Positions 40,361-49,204 are shown, numbered from the stretch's first letter. The stretch: DNA of 53,091 nucleotides from Dehalococcoidia bacterium (GCA_009693045.1 SHXZ01000003.1:1-53091), one strand, 5' to 3'. Notes: a model not told the origin generated them from the letters alone. Program-made: numbers and translations.

Positions 40361-40750
40361 ATGGGCAAGGTCAGCGTCAGATATATCGTTGCCGACGTTG
40401 ATGCGGCGATAGCCTTCTACACCAAAATGTTGGGCTTCCAGGTTGACATGCATCCAGCGCCCGGCTTCGCCAGCTTGTCGCGAGGCGACCTCCAGTTGTT
40501 GCTCAACCGCCCCGGCGCCGGCGGAGCCGGGCAAGCCCTGCCCAATGGACAAGCACCGGCCCAAGGTGGTTGGAACCGCATTCAGCTTGAGGTTGCTGAC
40601 CTGGCAGCCACTGTGGCGAAGCTGAAGGGTGCGGGCGGCCGGTTCCGCAAGGAGATCGTCACTGGTAACGGGGGCAAGCAAATCCTTCTTGAGGACCCGT
40701 CTGGAAACCCCATTGAGCTATTCCAGCCCATGCCTCGGTCTGCATCCTAA
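40361..40750 (+). CDS. VOC-superfamily (glyoxalase/bleomycin-resistance-like) protein
   Basis: A 129-residue protein with two beta-alpha-beta-beta-beta modules: VRYIVADVDAAIAFYTKMLGF at the N-terminus and ILLEDPSGNPIELFQP at the C-terminus. These are the VOC-fold signatures. Metal-binding positions are incomplete (no early histidine, a late glutamate is present), so it may be a binding protein or dioxygenase-like enzyme rather than glyoxalase I. The ATG at 40361 follows GAGGAG at a spacing of about 9. No functional context. Confidence 0.8.
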   Translation: MGKVSVRYIVADVDAAIAFYTKMLGFQVDMHPAPGFASLSRGDLQLLLNRPGAGGAGQALPNGQAPAQGGWNRIQLEVADLAATVAKLKGAGGRFRKEIVTGNGGKQILLEDPSGNPIELFQPMPRSAS

Positions 40751-40883
40751 AATTGCGCAGATAACGCGCCCCCCCCCCAGGCCTCAAAGACGCTGGGCGG
40801 AGTTACGTGACACGGAATAACAATGAAAGACCCTGAATGGTGTCTATATCGCTCACTACTCCAGACGAAAGGCCCATGACGCC

Positions 40884-42236
40884 ATGACAGAATCCCAGCG
40901 CGGCGCCCCCGGCCCCTTGCCTCCGTCTGAACCGCGGACAGCAACGACTCGCCCCATGTTCCGCGAGGCGTTCCGCTTCTGGCTCAAGCTCGGCTTCATC
41001 AACTTCGGCGGCCCCGCCGGCCAAATCGCCATCATGCACAAGGAGCTGGTCGAGCAGCGCCGCTGGGTCTCCGAGTCTGTCTTCCTCCACGGCCTCAACT
41101 TCGCCACCATCCTGCCCGGCCCCGAGGCAATGCAGCTCGCCACCTACCTTGGGCGCAGGCTCCACGGCACGACGGGCGGAATCGTGGCGGGGCTGTTCTT
41201 TTTCCTGCCCGCCGTGAGTCTCCTGCTGCTCCTGAGCTGGCTCGCCGTGGCCCACAAAGACGTCACCGTCGTGGAGGGCGCGCTCTACGGCGTCCAACCC
41301 GTGGTCATCGCCATCGTCGCGGAAGCAGTCATCCGCATTGGCCGCCGCGCCCTCCGTCCACGGGGCCTCGTGGGCTTCGCCCTCGCCGCATTCCTGGCTC
41401 TGTACCTCCTGCACATACCCTTCCCTGCCGTAGTCGCCGCCGCCGCGCTTCTTGGACTTGCCATCCAGCGGTTCTGGCCGCGCCTTCTCGCGCGCTCCGG
41501 TGGCGCGCACGCCGCGGCTGCCGACCAAGAAGACCAGGCCTCGCAGACTCCTCCAACGCTCAGGCGCAACCTCGGCTTGATAGCACTCTGGCTGGCGCTC
41601 ACCGGCATACCGTTCCTCGCAATCTGGCTCTGGCAAGGGAGGGGCACCACGCTCTTTCAGGAAACCCGCTTCTTCACCTGGGCGGCCTTCGTCACCTTCG
41701 GCGGAGCGTACGCCGTCCTCAGCCTCGTGGCGGACCAGGCCGTCAACGTCTACGGCTGGCTCACCGGCCCCCAGATGGTCCAGGGCCTCGCCCTTGCCGA
41801 GTCCACCCCCGGCCCGCTCATCATGGTCCTTCAGTACGTCGGCTTTCTGGGCGCGTACAACCACCCGGGCGCCCTCAGCCCCTGGGCCGCCGGGACGGCT
41901 GGCGCCCTCACCACCACCTACGTGACGTTCGTGCCATCGTTCATGTTCATCTTCCTGGGCGCACCCTACATTGACCTGCTGGCTGGCAACAAGCGCATTG
42001 CCGCGGCCCTCACCGCCGTCACCGCCGCCATCGTGGGAGTCATCGCCAATCTGGGGGTCTTCTTCGCCACCAAGGTCGTGACGCCGGAGAGCAAGGGCTT
42101 TGACTGGTTCGCAGCCGTCGTTGCCACGACCGCTTTTGTGGCCGTGGTGCGCTTCAAGCTACCCATCCACGTCCTCATTGTGGCTGGGGTGGCGCTCGGC
42201 ATCATCAAGGTCTTCATCGCGCGTGCTTTGGCATAG
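40884..42236 (+). CDS. chrA: chromate transporter ChrA, long (two-domain) form
   Basis: A 450-residue inner-membrane protein of the CHR family. It has duplicated halves: the first contains GFINFGGPAGQIAIMH and LPGPEAMQLATYLG, the second contains VTFGGAYAVLSLV and ESTPGPLIMVLQYVGFLGAY. About ten hydrophobic segments are visible. The long form exports chromate using the membrane potential; a sulfate or oxyanion role is also possible. The cytoplasmic linker (about residues 205-230) is charged and variable. The ATG at 40884 is the first in frame; MFREAFRFW at residue 25 is where conservation begins. Confidence 0.9.
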   Translation: MTESQRGAPGPLPPSEPRTATTRPMFREAFRFWLKLGFINFGGPAGQIAIMHKELVEQRRWVSESVFLHGLNFATILPGPEAMQLATYLGRRLHGTTGGIVAGLFFFLPAVSLLLLLSWLAVAHKDVTVVEGALYGVQPVVIAIVAEAVIRIGRRALRPRGLVGFALAAFLALYLLHIPFPAVVAAAALLGLAIQRFWPRLLARSGGAHAAAADQEDQASQTPPTLRRNLGLIALWLALTGIPFLAIWLWQGRGTTLFQETRFFTWAAFVTFGGAYAVLSLVADQAVNVYGWLTGPQMVQGLALAESTPGPLIMVLQYVGFLGAYNHPGALSPWAAGTAGALTTTYVTFVPSFMFIFLGAPYIDLLAGNKRIAAALTAVTAAIVGVIANLGVFFATKVVTPESKGFDWFAAVVATTAFVAVVRFKLPIHVLIVAGVALGIIKVFIARALA

Positions 42237-42318
42237 AATAATACCGATCCGCCACCAAGGAGCCACAAACTCTTAAGAGAGTTGTCCCCTCTCTCTTTTA
42301 GGAAAGGGGCTAGGGGTT

Positions 42319-42345
42319 AGAGCCTGCCCTTGAGCGAAGCGAAGG
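42319..42345. repeat. 27-bp AGAGCCT motif, copy before holB
   Basis: AGAGCCTGCCCTTGAGCGAA followed by GCGAAGG. It follows GGGGCTAGGGGTT, the same junction (GGTT then AGAGCCT) seen in the family B repeat at 47.2 kb. The 155-base gap around it also holds a CCCCTCTC/GAAAGGGG hairpin and starts TAATACCGATC, so it may be a further degenerate family A repeat. Confidence 0.55.
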
Positions 42346-42433
42346 GTTGGTGGGGCGGAAGGGCCCGGCACCCGCATGACGCGATGCTTCGGTGCAATTC
42401 ATGGCGTTGCCAAAGCGAGTTGGTAAGGCCCAT

Positions 42434-43477
42434 ATGTGGACCATCTTCGGCCAAGACCACATCCTGCGCGCCATTGACCAGGCAATAGCCGATGGCGCGC
42501 TGGCCCACGCCTACCTGATTGTCGGGTCGCCGCACGCTGGCAAAGCCACCTTCGCCCGCGAGCTCGCCCAGGCCGTCAACTGCGAGCGCGCCGCGCAACC
42601 GGACCTGCGCGGGCCGTGCGCAAAATGCCGGCAGTGCCGCAGAATCGCGGCCGGGCGTCACGCCGACGTGGTCACGCTGGCGGTGCAGGAAGAGGAAGGC
42701 CACAGGGCGATTCTCCTGGAGCAGGTCCTTCCCGCGCTCCACCTCGCCAGCCTCCGGCCATACGAGGGTGCTTGGCGCATATTCATCCTTGACGGGGCGG
42801 AGTTCCTTAACCAGGAATCAGCCAACTCTCTCCTCAAAACCCTTGAGGAACCACCGCCCAACGTGCTATGGCTCCTCCTCGCCACCGACGAGGAACGCCT
42901 ACTGCCGACCATCCGCTCCCGCTGCCAGCGCCTTTCCTTCCGCGCCGTCGCCCCCGAAGCGATGGCCTCCGCCCTTCAGGAACGGTGGAACGCCTCGCCC
43001 GAGCAGGCGACGCTCCTGGCGCGTCTTGCCCAGGGTAGCCTCGGCTGGGCGGTCCGCGCACTCCAAGACCCCACCGTCCTGGAGGCGAGGGCCAGGGCGC
43101 TCGACCGGCTCGCGGAGCTGCCGTCGGCCTCCCTGGAGCAGCGCTTCGCCTACGCCGCCGAGCTCGCCAGCCTCATCCCCCGCGAACGCACCGCCGTCCG
43201 CGACACGCTGGACCTCTGGGCTACCTGGTGGCGGGACATTCTTCACCTGAACGTGGGCAGCCTCCAGGGAATATGGAACCAGGACCGCCTGGACGACCTG
43301 CGCCAGCAGGCTGCGCTGTTCCGGCCGTCTCAGGCTGCGGGCTTCGTTCAACTCATCCTCCAGACCGAGCAATACCTGGACATGAACATCAACGCGCGCC
43401 TGGCGCTGGAGCACCTCATGCTGCGCGTTCCCGTCGCGACGCCCGCCGCATCGACGGCAGGCCGGCGCCCAGACTGA
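42434..43477 (+). CDS. holB: DNA polymerase III subunit delta'
   Basis: A 347-residue AAA+ clamp-loader subunit. The N-terminus IFGQDHILRAIDQAI is the family's standard opening. The degenerate P-loop is GSPHAGKA, with Ala in place of Ser/Thr, as expected because delta' does not hydrolyse ATP. Zinc cysteines lie in NCER...GPCAKCRQC, and FILDGAEFLNQESANSLLKTLEEPP is the Walker B/sensor region with SRC after it. The ATG at 42434 is chosen because homologues start there and AAGG precedes it; the frame is open to a GTG at 42392. A PSP1 gene follows, as in many Gram-positives and Chloroflexota. Confidence 0.9.
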   Translation: MWTIFGQDHILRAIDQAIADGALAHAYLIVGSPHAGKATFARELAQAVNCERAAQPDLRGPCAKCRQCRRIAAGRHADVVTLAVQEEEGHRAILLEQVLPALHLASLRPYEGAWRIFILDGAEFLNQESANSLLKTLEEPPPNVLWLLLATDEERLLPTIRSRCQRLSFRAVAPEAMASALQERWNASPEQATLLARLAQGSLGWAVRALQDPTVLEARARALDRLAELPSASLEQRFAYAAELASLIPRERTAVRDTLDLWATWWRDILHLNVGSLQGIWNQDRLDDLRQQAALFRPSQAAGFVQLILQTEQYLDMNINARLALEHLMLRVPVATPAASTAGRRPD

Positions 43478-43510
43478 GCGCGCCCTGAGCGCGAGACGAA
43501 GGAGCATCCC

Positions 43511-43741
43511 ATGACACAACAAGGCCAGCGGAGCGTGGTGGGCGTCCGGCTCGCCCGCTCCGGCCCCGTCCTCTTCTTTGACGCCGCCGATCTGGATCTT
43601 GCCTTCCACGACCGCGTGGTTGTCCCCGTGGAAGGCGGCGACGCGACGGGCGTTGTCGTCGTCGCCCCACGACAGGTCATCCACAACGACCTGCGGCCAG
43701 ACCTGCCATCGGTAGTGCGAAAGGCGGGTCCCGCCGAATAG
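43511..43741 (+). CDS. truncated PSP1 (YaaT-like) protein
   Basis: A 76-residue protein corresponding to only the N-terminal part of a PSP1/YaaT protein (VVGVRLARSGPVLFFDAADL and DRVVVPVEGGDATGVVVVAPRQV). Full-length homologues are around 250-300 residues, and the conserved PSP1 core lies mostly C-terminal, so this is a truncated gene. The ATG at 43511 has a good AAGGAG, so the fragment could still be translated. It lies after holB as the complete gene does elsewhere. The converging ABC permease ends 36 bases after the stop, leaving no room for the missing part. Confidence 0.65.
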   Translation: MTQQGQRSVVGVRLARSGPVLFFDAADLDLAFHDRVVVPVEGGDATGVVVVAPRQVIHNDLRPDLPSVVRKAGPAE

Positions 43742-43777
43742 GCCGAGACGCTGGGCCTACGCGGCGCACAGCCCGCC

Positions 43778-44869
43778 CTAGCTAAACCGGAACACGCGCA
43801 CCGCCACCACCGCCGTCACCGCCACCCACGCCAACAGAATCGCTATCTGCGTCGGAAAGTCCCATAGCGGCTTCGCATCCAGCGCCACTCCCCTGAGGGC
43901 CTCAAGCAGCGGCGTCAGCGGCAGGTACTTGACCACCACGCGCATCACGGCGGGCAGCGAGTCGCTGGAGAAGAACACGCCCGAGAAGAACATCATCGGC
44001 ATCGTTACCGCGTTGCCGATGCCGTTGGCCGCCTGCGACGACTCCGCGAAGGACCCAACGATGAACCCCAGGCTCAAAAACACAATGTTCCCCAACATCA
44101 CCAGCACGGCAACCCAAAAGAGGTTCCCGTACACGTGCCCGTGAAAGAGCAGGACTCCTGCACCCAGGATGATGCCCGCCTGCACCAACGCCAGCACGAC
44201 GTGCGCCAGGACCAGCCCCACAAAAAACTTGCCGACGGAAAGCGGCGTCGCCAGCACACGCTTGAGGATCTTCTCCTGCCGGTAAGAGGCCAGAATCGTG
44301 GCCATGCCCACGACGGCGTAGATCATCACGCCCATCCCCACAAAGCCCGGAAGCAGGAAATCAAAGTAGCGAATCTGGCGCGCCTGGACCGGCTCCCCGG
44401 TGAGCGCCAGGAACGAAGGGGCGTCCGCCAGCAGCAGGTTGGCCCGGTCCACCACGCCGCGCACAATGCTCTGCACACGGATGGTCATGACGTGGGCCTG
44501 ATCATACAGTAGCACAAGCGACACAGGCTCCCGTACCGTCGCACCGCCCGCTACCGTCTGCGCCATCCCCGGCGGGATCACGAGCACAAAGGATATCTGC
44601 CCCTTCGCCAGGTCTTCTCGGGCGCTCGCCAGGTCTCTGCTCTGGTCAATCTCCAAGACGCCCGCCCCCTTCAACCCCTCCACCAGTGCCAACGAGACCC
44701 GGTCCTGAGACTGGTCAACCACGGTCAGCTTTGCCGAGCTGGGCTGGTCTAGGCGGAAGAGGCCGAACACCACTACAAAGATCAGCGGGAACACCAAGGC
44801 CCAGAAGAGGGCCTGCTTGTCCCGCGCGATCATCTTCAGGTTGGCAACGAACAGATGCCAGACCGCCAC
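43778..44869 (-). CDS. ABC-2 type transporter permease
   Basis: A 363-residue membrane protein of the ABC-2 exporter class. One N-terminal membrane segment (ALFWALVFPLIFVVVFGLF) is followed by a ~150-residue extracytoplasmic domain, then five hydrophobic segments (about residues 170-360) including the conserved SVGKFFVGLVLAHVVLAL and FFSGVFFSSDSLP. This is the layout of drug or lipid exporters of the YhgE/YbhS kind. The start is GTG at 44869 behind GAGGGGGG. The partner ATPase is encoded 250 bases upstream on the same strand. Substrate unknown. Confidence 0.88.
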   Translation of the reverse strand: MAVWHLFVANLKMIARDKQALFWALVFPLIFVVVFGLFRLDQPSSAKLTVVDQSQDRVSLALVEGLKGAGVLEIDQSRDLASAREDLAKGQISFVLVIPPGMAQTVAGGATVREPVSLVLLYDQAHVMTIRVQSIVRGVVDRANLLLADAPSFLALTGEPVQARQIRYFDFLLPGFVGMGVMIYAVVGMATILASYRQEKILKRVLATPLSVGKFFVGLVLAHVVLALVQAGIILGAGVLLFHGHVYGNLFWVAVLVMLGNIVFLSLGFIVGSFAESSQAANGIGNAVTMPMMFFSGVFFSSDSLPAVMRVVVKYLPLTPLLEALRGVALDAKPLWDFPTQIAILLAWVAVTAVVAVRVFRFS

Positions 44870-44950
44870 GTTTCCCCCCTCACGAGCTCAGGACGTTTCC
44901 TCTTACGAACGCCGCCACAGTTCTCGCCCACCCCAACGCTATGCTACCCG

Positions 44951-44980
44951 TGTAGGGGCGACGCATGCATCGCCCCTACA
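44951..44980. repeat. 30-bp near-perfect palindrome, GTAGGGGC family
   Basis: TGTAGGGGCGACGCATGC meets CATCGCCCCTACA. One asymmetric position spoils perfect symmetry. It lies between the ATPase and permease genes of the ABC exporter, so it would be part of the transcript if these are cotranscribed. Confidence 0.8.
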
Positions 44981-45119
44981 CTTCTTGCCAGTCCGCCTTC
45001 CGTTGTTCTTGCACCGGCCGCTTCACCGTGAGAAACGTAAGGTACTGTCATTTCGCGCGCTGGGCCTTACTCTTTGGCATCCACCCTTCCTCGCGGTGAA
45101 GGGTGAAGGGCCACGCCCT

Positions 45120-46049
45120 TCAATCACGCAACTGCCTGCCTGTCAGCGCCAAGAACACCTCGTCCAGCGTCGCCGGCTTAACTTCCAGCTGTTCAAAGCT
45201 CACCTCGTGCGCCCGCGCCCATTCCACCAGCGCAGACACCGTGCTCGCGGCGTCTCCGGCTTGCAGCAAATACGTTCCGTCGCCGCCCCGCGCCACCTCC
45301 CGCACCGTCGGCAGCGCGCGGAGGCCCTCCATCGGCAGGGGACTCCGGCTTTGGAGGCGGATGCGGTACGGCGAAGGCAGGCGGCGCACCAGGTTGAGCG
45401 GCGAGTCCAGCGCCACAATCACCCCGCGGTCCATGACCGCCACACGCTGGCACAGCACCTCCGCCTCCTCCATGTAGTGGGTCGTCAAGACCACGGTCCG
45501 ACCCTCCGCGTGCACCTGCTCCACCAACTCCCACAGGTTGCGGCGCGCCTGCGGGTCCAGCCCCGTCGTCGGCTCGTCCAGGAACACCACCTCAGGGTCG
45601 TTCACCAGCGTGGCGGCGATGCTAAACCGCTGCTTCTGCCCGCCGGAGAGCTTTCCCACCGTGCTCCTGGCCTTCTCTTGCAGCCCGACTTTTGCCAAAA
45701 GCTCCCCCGGAGCGAGCCTGCGAGGATAGAAGCGGCCAAACAGCTCAAGGATTTCCGTCAACGTGAGGTAGTCAAAATAGCCCGACGCCTGGAGTTGAAC
45801 GCCGATCCGCTCCTTCACGCGCCGGACCTCCCGCTGTGTATCCATGCCCAGCACGCTGGCTGTGCCGGAGGTCGGCTGTTGCAACCCCTCTACGCACTCC
45901 AGCGCCGTCGTCTTGCCCGCGCCGTTCGGCCCCAGGATTCCAAACACCTCACCACGCTGCACTTCAAACGAGATGCCGTCCACCGCGCGGAACGTTCCAA
46001 ACGACTTGACGAGTCCATTGACCTCAATAACGTTGTCCATCCGCGTCAT
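45120..46049 (-). CDS. ABC transporter ATP-binding protein
   Basis: A 309-residue ABC-2 exporter ATPase. It has Walker A GPNGAGKTT (about residues 39-47), a Q-loop, signature LSGGQKQR, Walker B VVFLDEPTTGLDP and the switch histidine in VVLTTHYMEEAE. The C-terminal ~80 residues form the DrrA-like accessory domain ending EVKPATLDEVFLALTGRQ. It pairs with the permease downstream. The start is ATG 46049, with an in-frame ATG at 46040; neither has a clear ribosome binding site. Confidence 0.92.
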   Translation of the reverse strand: MTRMDNVIEVNGLVKSFGTFRAVDGISFEVQRGEVFGILGPNGAGKTTALECVEGLQQPTSGTASVLGMDTQREVRRVKERIGVQLQASGYFDYLTLTEILELFGRFYPRRLAPGELLAKVGLQEKARSTVGKLSGGQKQRFSIAATLVNDPEVVFLDEPTTGLDPQARRNLWELVEQVHAEGRTVVLTTHYMEEAEVLCQRVAVMDRGVIVALDSPLNLVRRLPSPYRIRLQSRSPLPMEGLRALPTVREVARGGDGTYLLQAGDAASTVSALVEWARAHEVSFEQLEVKPATLDEVFLALTGRQLRD

Positions 46050-46650
46050 TGTAACAGACCACGCGCCGCGCTACGGCGACGCGCACGGGATTCATACCAA
46101 CGCGGCGTAAACGTGGCGCTCCTGTAGGGGCGGCCCAATGTGGCCGCCCGACCGGGGCCGGGGTGCCGTGTCAATGTTGAATTGTAGGGGCGGCTCTCGA
46201 GCCGCCCGCCCTGAGCGGAGCGCATGGGGAAGCCGAGGGGTCAAGTGGAGAGGGAGAAGGGTGAGGCGTAGGTCAAGAGGGTCACGCTCTCGCAGAAACG
46301 GCATGATACCGCCCCTGCGTAGGGGTGCCAACGGCCCACGTCGCACTGCCCATCGCCGTGGTGGGTCGGAAGCGCACGTTCCGTTGCCATTCTGAGCCGC
46401 GGCGGAGGCGAAGAATCTGGGAAGAGGCCACGTCCCTCCGGTTGCACCTCAGCAAGCCGCTGCAACTGGACCTCGCCTTGGCCCAACCCGTTCATGCCAC
46501 GTTCTCGCAGGACTGGCATAAGCAGAGTGACCATCGCACAGGGGGCAATTCTTGCGGAAGGAATCGTAGAAAACCGCGCGATAGCGCTCATCACCTGCAA
46601 GACACTCGCGCAAGGGTCTTGTCGGAGGCAGCACGCCCGGCAACGCCCTG
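46050..46650. other. repeat-rich intergenic region
   Basis: No gene supported in 600 bases. It contains two GTAGGGGCGGC...GCCGCCC palindromes (46124-46149 and 46184-46207), a short GCGTAGGGGTGCC piece, a CTGAGCGGAGCGC relic of the hairpin-repeat type, and CCATTCTGAGCC...GAAGAATCTGGG near 46386. A minus-strand frame at about 46449-46600 (NCPLCDGH in the middle) has some coding character and might be a gene relic. I cannot identify it. Confidence 0.45.
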
Positions 46651-47094
46651 CTAAACGGCCTTGCGCCCCCAGATCGTCTGGTAGCTGCTCTCCCCACGAA
46701 CCGCGGCCACCACCTCGTCCCACTCCAACTGCCTGAGGGACTTGAGCGCCTCCTGCACCGCCCGCACAGCATTGGCGTCGCCGGTCGACGACACGCGGCG
46801 CAGAAGCTCGTCGTAGACGCCGGTGGGCACCATGCTCTCCGCATAGCGCGTCCACGGAATCAGCGTGAGGTTCTCCAGATGTGGCAGGTTTGGCCGCATC
46901 CGCCTCAGGTACTGGATACGCTCCTCCGGCGACCTCGCCATCGGCAGCAACCGCACGAAAGGAGGCGTCGTCTGATTGCTTCGCAGATCCAACAGCAGCG
47001 TCTTTCGGAGGATGGGAAAGAACAGGGCAAACACCTCGTTCGCCCTGACCGCCTTCACGATCTCCTCAATGCTGACCTGGTGACCGCCGTTCAA
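46651..47094 (-). CDS. conserved protein of unknown function, 5' end uncertain
   Basis: A 147-residue soluble, charged, mostly helical protein (SIEEIVKAVRANEVFALFFP at the N-terminus; SPEERIQYLRRMRPNLPHLE in the middle; ALKSLRQLEWDEVVAAVRGE near the end). I do not recognise a domain. The frame opens with TTG at 47094 and no clear ribosome binding site; GTG or ATT codons a few residues later are alternatives. The family B repeat begins about 43 bases upstream, so the original promoter or 5' end may have been lost. Confidence 0.5.
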   Translation of the reverse strand: MNGGHQVSIEEIVKAVRANEVFALFFPILRKTLLLDLRSNQTTPPFVRLLPMARSPEERIQYLRRMRPNLPHLENLTLIPWTRYAESMVPTGVYDELLRRVSSTGDANAVRAVQEALKSLRQLEWDEVVAAVRGESSYQTIWGRKAV

Positions 47095-47137
47095 GTCGCG
47101 CTCAGCTCACCATCGCGTGCTTCCCATGTTCAACCTC

Positions 47138-47325
47138 TTAGAGCGTCTAACAAAACCTGGAGCAAGGGATACTTAGCGTTTCACGAACCCACATGTTCAT
47201 AGGTTAGCAAACAAGTCCCTTCGCCCATTGAGGGGGAAGGTTAGAGCCTGTCCTGAGTGAAGCGAAGGAATGGGGGTGAAACGTGGCTCTCCTACCTACA
47301 ATACGGTTTTATTAGGCGTTCTTAG
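47138..47325. mobile_element. MITE-like repeat, family B, copy 2
   Basis: About 188 bases with 21-base inverted ends of which 17 pair: CTTAGAGCGTCTAACAAAAC(C) on the left, (G)GTTTTATTAGGCGTTCTTAG on the right. The interior matches 38097-38258, except for an extra 27-bp motif (47243-47269). The right end overlaps the etfA stop codon (TAA on the minus strand at 47324-47322). No coding capacity. Confidence 0.7.
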
Positions 47326-48326
47326 CGGGAGGCCATCTCCTTAACCGCCTGGAGGAATGCGGGCACAACCTTGCTCCAGTCGCCAACAACGCCGTAGCGG
47401 GCCTCTTTGAAAATGTTCGCCTCGCCGTCCTTGTTGATGGCGACGATGTTCTTCACACCCGAAATCCCTGCCAGGTGCTGGCTGGCCCCCGAGATGCCGA
47501 TGGCGATGTAGAGGTCCGCGCCGATGCTTTTCCCCGTAAGGCCAATCTGGTAGGGGTACGGCACCCACCCCGCGTCGCACGCCGCCCGCGAAGCGCCGAC
47601 CGCTCCCCCGAGCGCCGTCGCCAGCTCGTGCAGGACCTTGAAGGGCTCCGGACCGCCAAGCCCGCGGCCTCCACTCACCACCGTGCGGGCATCCTCCAGG
47701 CGAACGCCCGCCGCCTCCTGCTTGGTCCGGTTGACCAGCTTCGCGACCGGGCCGATGGAGTCCAGGGACACCGCCACCTTCACGACCTCAGCCGTCGCCC
47801 CCGCCGTCTCAGGCACCGGCTCAAAGGCCTTCGGACGGAGCGCCGCGAACGCCGGACTCGTCACTACCAGCACGCGCGCCTGCGATGCGCCCCCGTACAC
47901 CGGGCGAACAGCCTGCAGGGTGTTCCGACCCTGGTCCCAGCCGATCTCCACGCAGTCCTGCGCCAGGCCGCAGCCCAGCCGGAATGCCAGCCGAGGCCCC
48001 AGGTCACGCCCCTGAACCGTCTTCCCCAGCAAGACCACGCGCGGATTCGCCTGCTTGATCACCTGCTCCAGCGCCGCCAGGTGCGCCTCAATCTGGAACC
48101 CCGCAAGCGCCGCGTGCTCCGCCACGAACACACGCTTCACCCCCAGCCGTCCGACCGCCTGGACCAGCCCCGGCGACGAGGCCGAGTCCGAGCAGACCGC
48201 CGCCGACAGGTCTTGGCCGAGCGCCTTCGCCAGCTGCGCGCCCGCACCGGCCAACTCCGCCGTGATCGGCGCCATGCCGGTATCGGAACGCTCAACGACG
48301 ATAAGGACGCCTTGAGGGTCAGCCAT
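47322..48326 (-). CDS. etfA: electron transfer flavoprotein subunit alpha
   Basis: A 334-residue ETF alpha subunit. The N-terminal alpha/beta domain begins VLIVVERSD; the C-terminal FAD domain has [40 protein letters not shown](T)[16 protein letters not shown] and [12 protein letters not shown], all diagnostic. It accepts electrons from acyl-CoA and other dehydrogenases and passes them towards the quinone pool. The ATG at 48326 follows GGAGGAGC; the longer frame to 48377 runs into a palindrome. It follows etfB in one operon, with that 32-bp palindrome between the genes. The stop codon lies in a MITE-like repeat end. Confidence 0.94.
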   Translation of the reverse strand: MADPQGVLIVVERSDTGMAPITAELAGAGAQLAKALGQDLSAAVCSDSASSPGLVQAVGRLGVKRVFVAEHAALAGFQIEAHLAALEQVIKQANPRVVLLGKTVQGRDLGPRLAFRLGCGLAQDCVEIGWDQGRNTLQAVRPVYGGASQARVLVVTSPAFAALRPKAFEPVPETAGATAEVVKVAVSLDSIGPVAKLVNRTKQEAAGVRLEDARTVVSGGRGLGGPEPFKVLHELATALGGAVGASRAACDAGWVPYPYQIGLTGKSIGADLYIAIGISGASQHLAGISGVKNIVAINKDGEANIFKEARYGVVGDWSKVVPAFLQAVKEMASR

Positions 48327-48360
48327 GAATGCTCCTCCGATGTCCGCGTGGGGTGGCCTC

Positions 48361-48392
48361 ACGTAGGGGCGAGGCATGCCTCGCCCCTACGT
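48361..48392. repeat. 32-bp perfect palindrome, GTAGGGGC family, between etfB and etfA
   Basis: ACGTAGGGGCGAGGCA and its exact complement. It is the longest perfectly symmetric member of the family in this window. It lies in the 80-base gap inside the etfB-etfA operon, so its RNA would fold into a 16-bp hairpin between the coding regions. Confidence 0.9.
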
Positions 48393-48406
48393 AATGAACG
48401 TGACTG

Positions 48407-49204
48407 CTAGATGAGCTTGGCCTCACGCAGCTTGCGCGCCAAGTTCCAGCCCTTTTCTTCGTCGTTGTCCCCGCCGATCATCTCCACCACCTTCTGCTTG
48501 GCGGGGATGAACACCTGCGCCACTTCAACCCTCGGAGCGAGCTCGCTCGCATTCAAGCCCAAGTCCGCCAACTTCCACTGCGTCGGCTGCTTCCGGCTCG
48601 CCGCCATGATCCCCCGCAGGGTCGGGTAACGCGGCTGCCCCAGCTCGTTGCTTATGGTCACCAGGGCTGGAAGCGGTGCCTCCATCACCTCGGCGCCGTC
48701 CGGCGCCACACGCTGCACCGTGACCTGCCCGTTTTTGACCTCCACCTTTTGGGCGATAGTCACGCACGGCACCTTCAGCAGCTCGGCCAGGCCCAGAGGC
48801 ACCTGGGCCTGGTCAAAGTCGGACGCCTGCCTCCCGCACAAGACCAGGTCCCACTGGCCCACCTTCTTGATGGCCGCGGCCAGCACCTGAGCTGTGGCGT
48901 AGGCGTCAAAGGTTGGAGCGTTGTCGTCCTGAATCAGGATCAGCTCGTCGCACCCCATGGAGAGCGGCTTCTTGATCACGTCCAGCACAAAGCTCTTGCC
49001 CACGGATATGACCGTTACCTTGCCCCCCTGTGCGTCCTTCAAACGGAGAGCGGCCTCAACCGCGTTCTCGTCAAACCCGTTTATGACCGGCGGCACGTTG
49101 GGAGGCGTCTCCATTCGCTTCCCCTGCGCGTCCACTTTGAGCGCGGACGCCGGCGTCTCAGGGTCAATGACCTGCTTCGCGGTGACGATGATGTTGACAG
49201 GCAA
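48407..49204 (-). CDS. etfB: electron transfer flavoprotein subunit beta
   Basis: A 265-residue ETF beta subunit. It opens with NIIVTAKQVIDPE, and contains NGFDENAVEAALRLKD, CGRQASDFDQAQVP(LGLAE) for AMP binding, and ISNELGQPRYPTLRGIMAASRK, the ETF beta signature loop. I prefer the TTG at 49204 because AGGTG lies 5 bases before it and the product then begins as homologues do; an ATG at 49234 would add ten residues but has no ribosome binding site. It is upstream of etfA and forms the heterodimer with it. Confidence 0.92.
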   Translation of the reverse strand: MPVNIIVTAKQVIDPETPASALKVDAQGKRMETPPNVPPVINGFDENAVEAALRLKDAQGGKVTVISVGKSFVLDVIKKPLSMGCDELILIQDDNAPTFDAYATAQVLAAAIKKVGQWDLVLCGRQASDFDQAQVPLGLAELLKVPCVTIAQKVEVKNGQVTVQRVAPDGAEVMEAPLPALVTISNELGQPRYPTLRGIMAASRKQPTQWKLADLGLNASELAPRVEVAQVFIPAKQKVVEMIGGDNDEEKGWNLARKLREAKLI

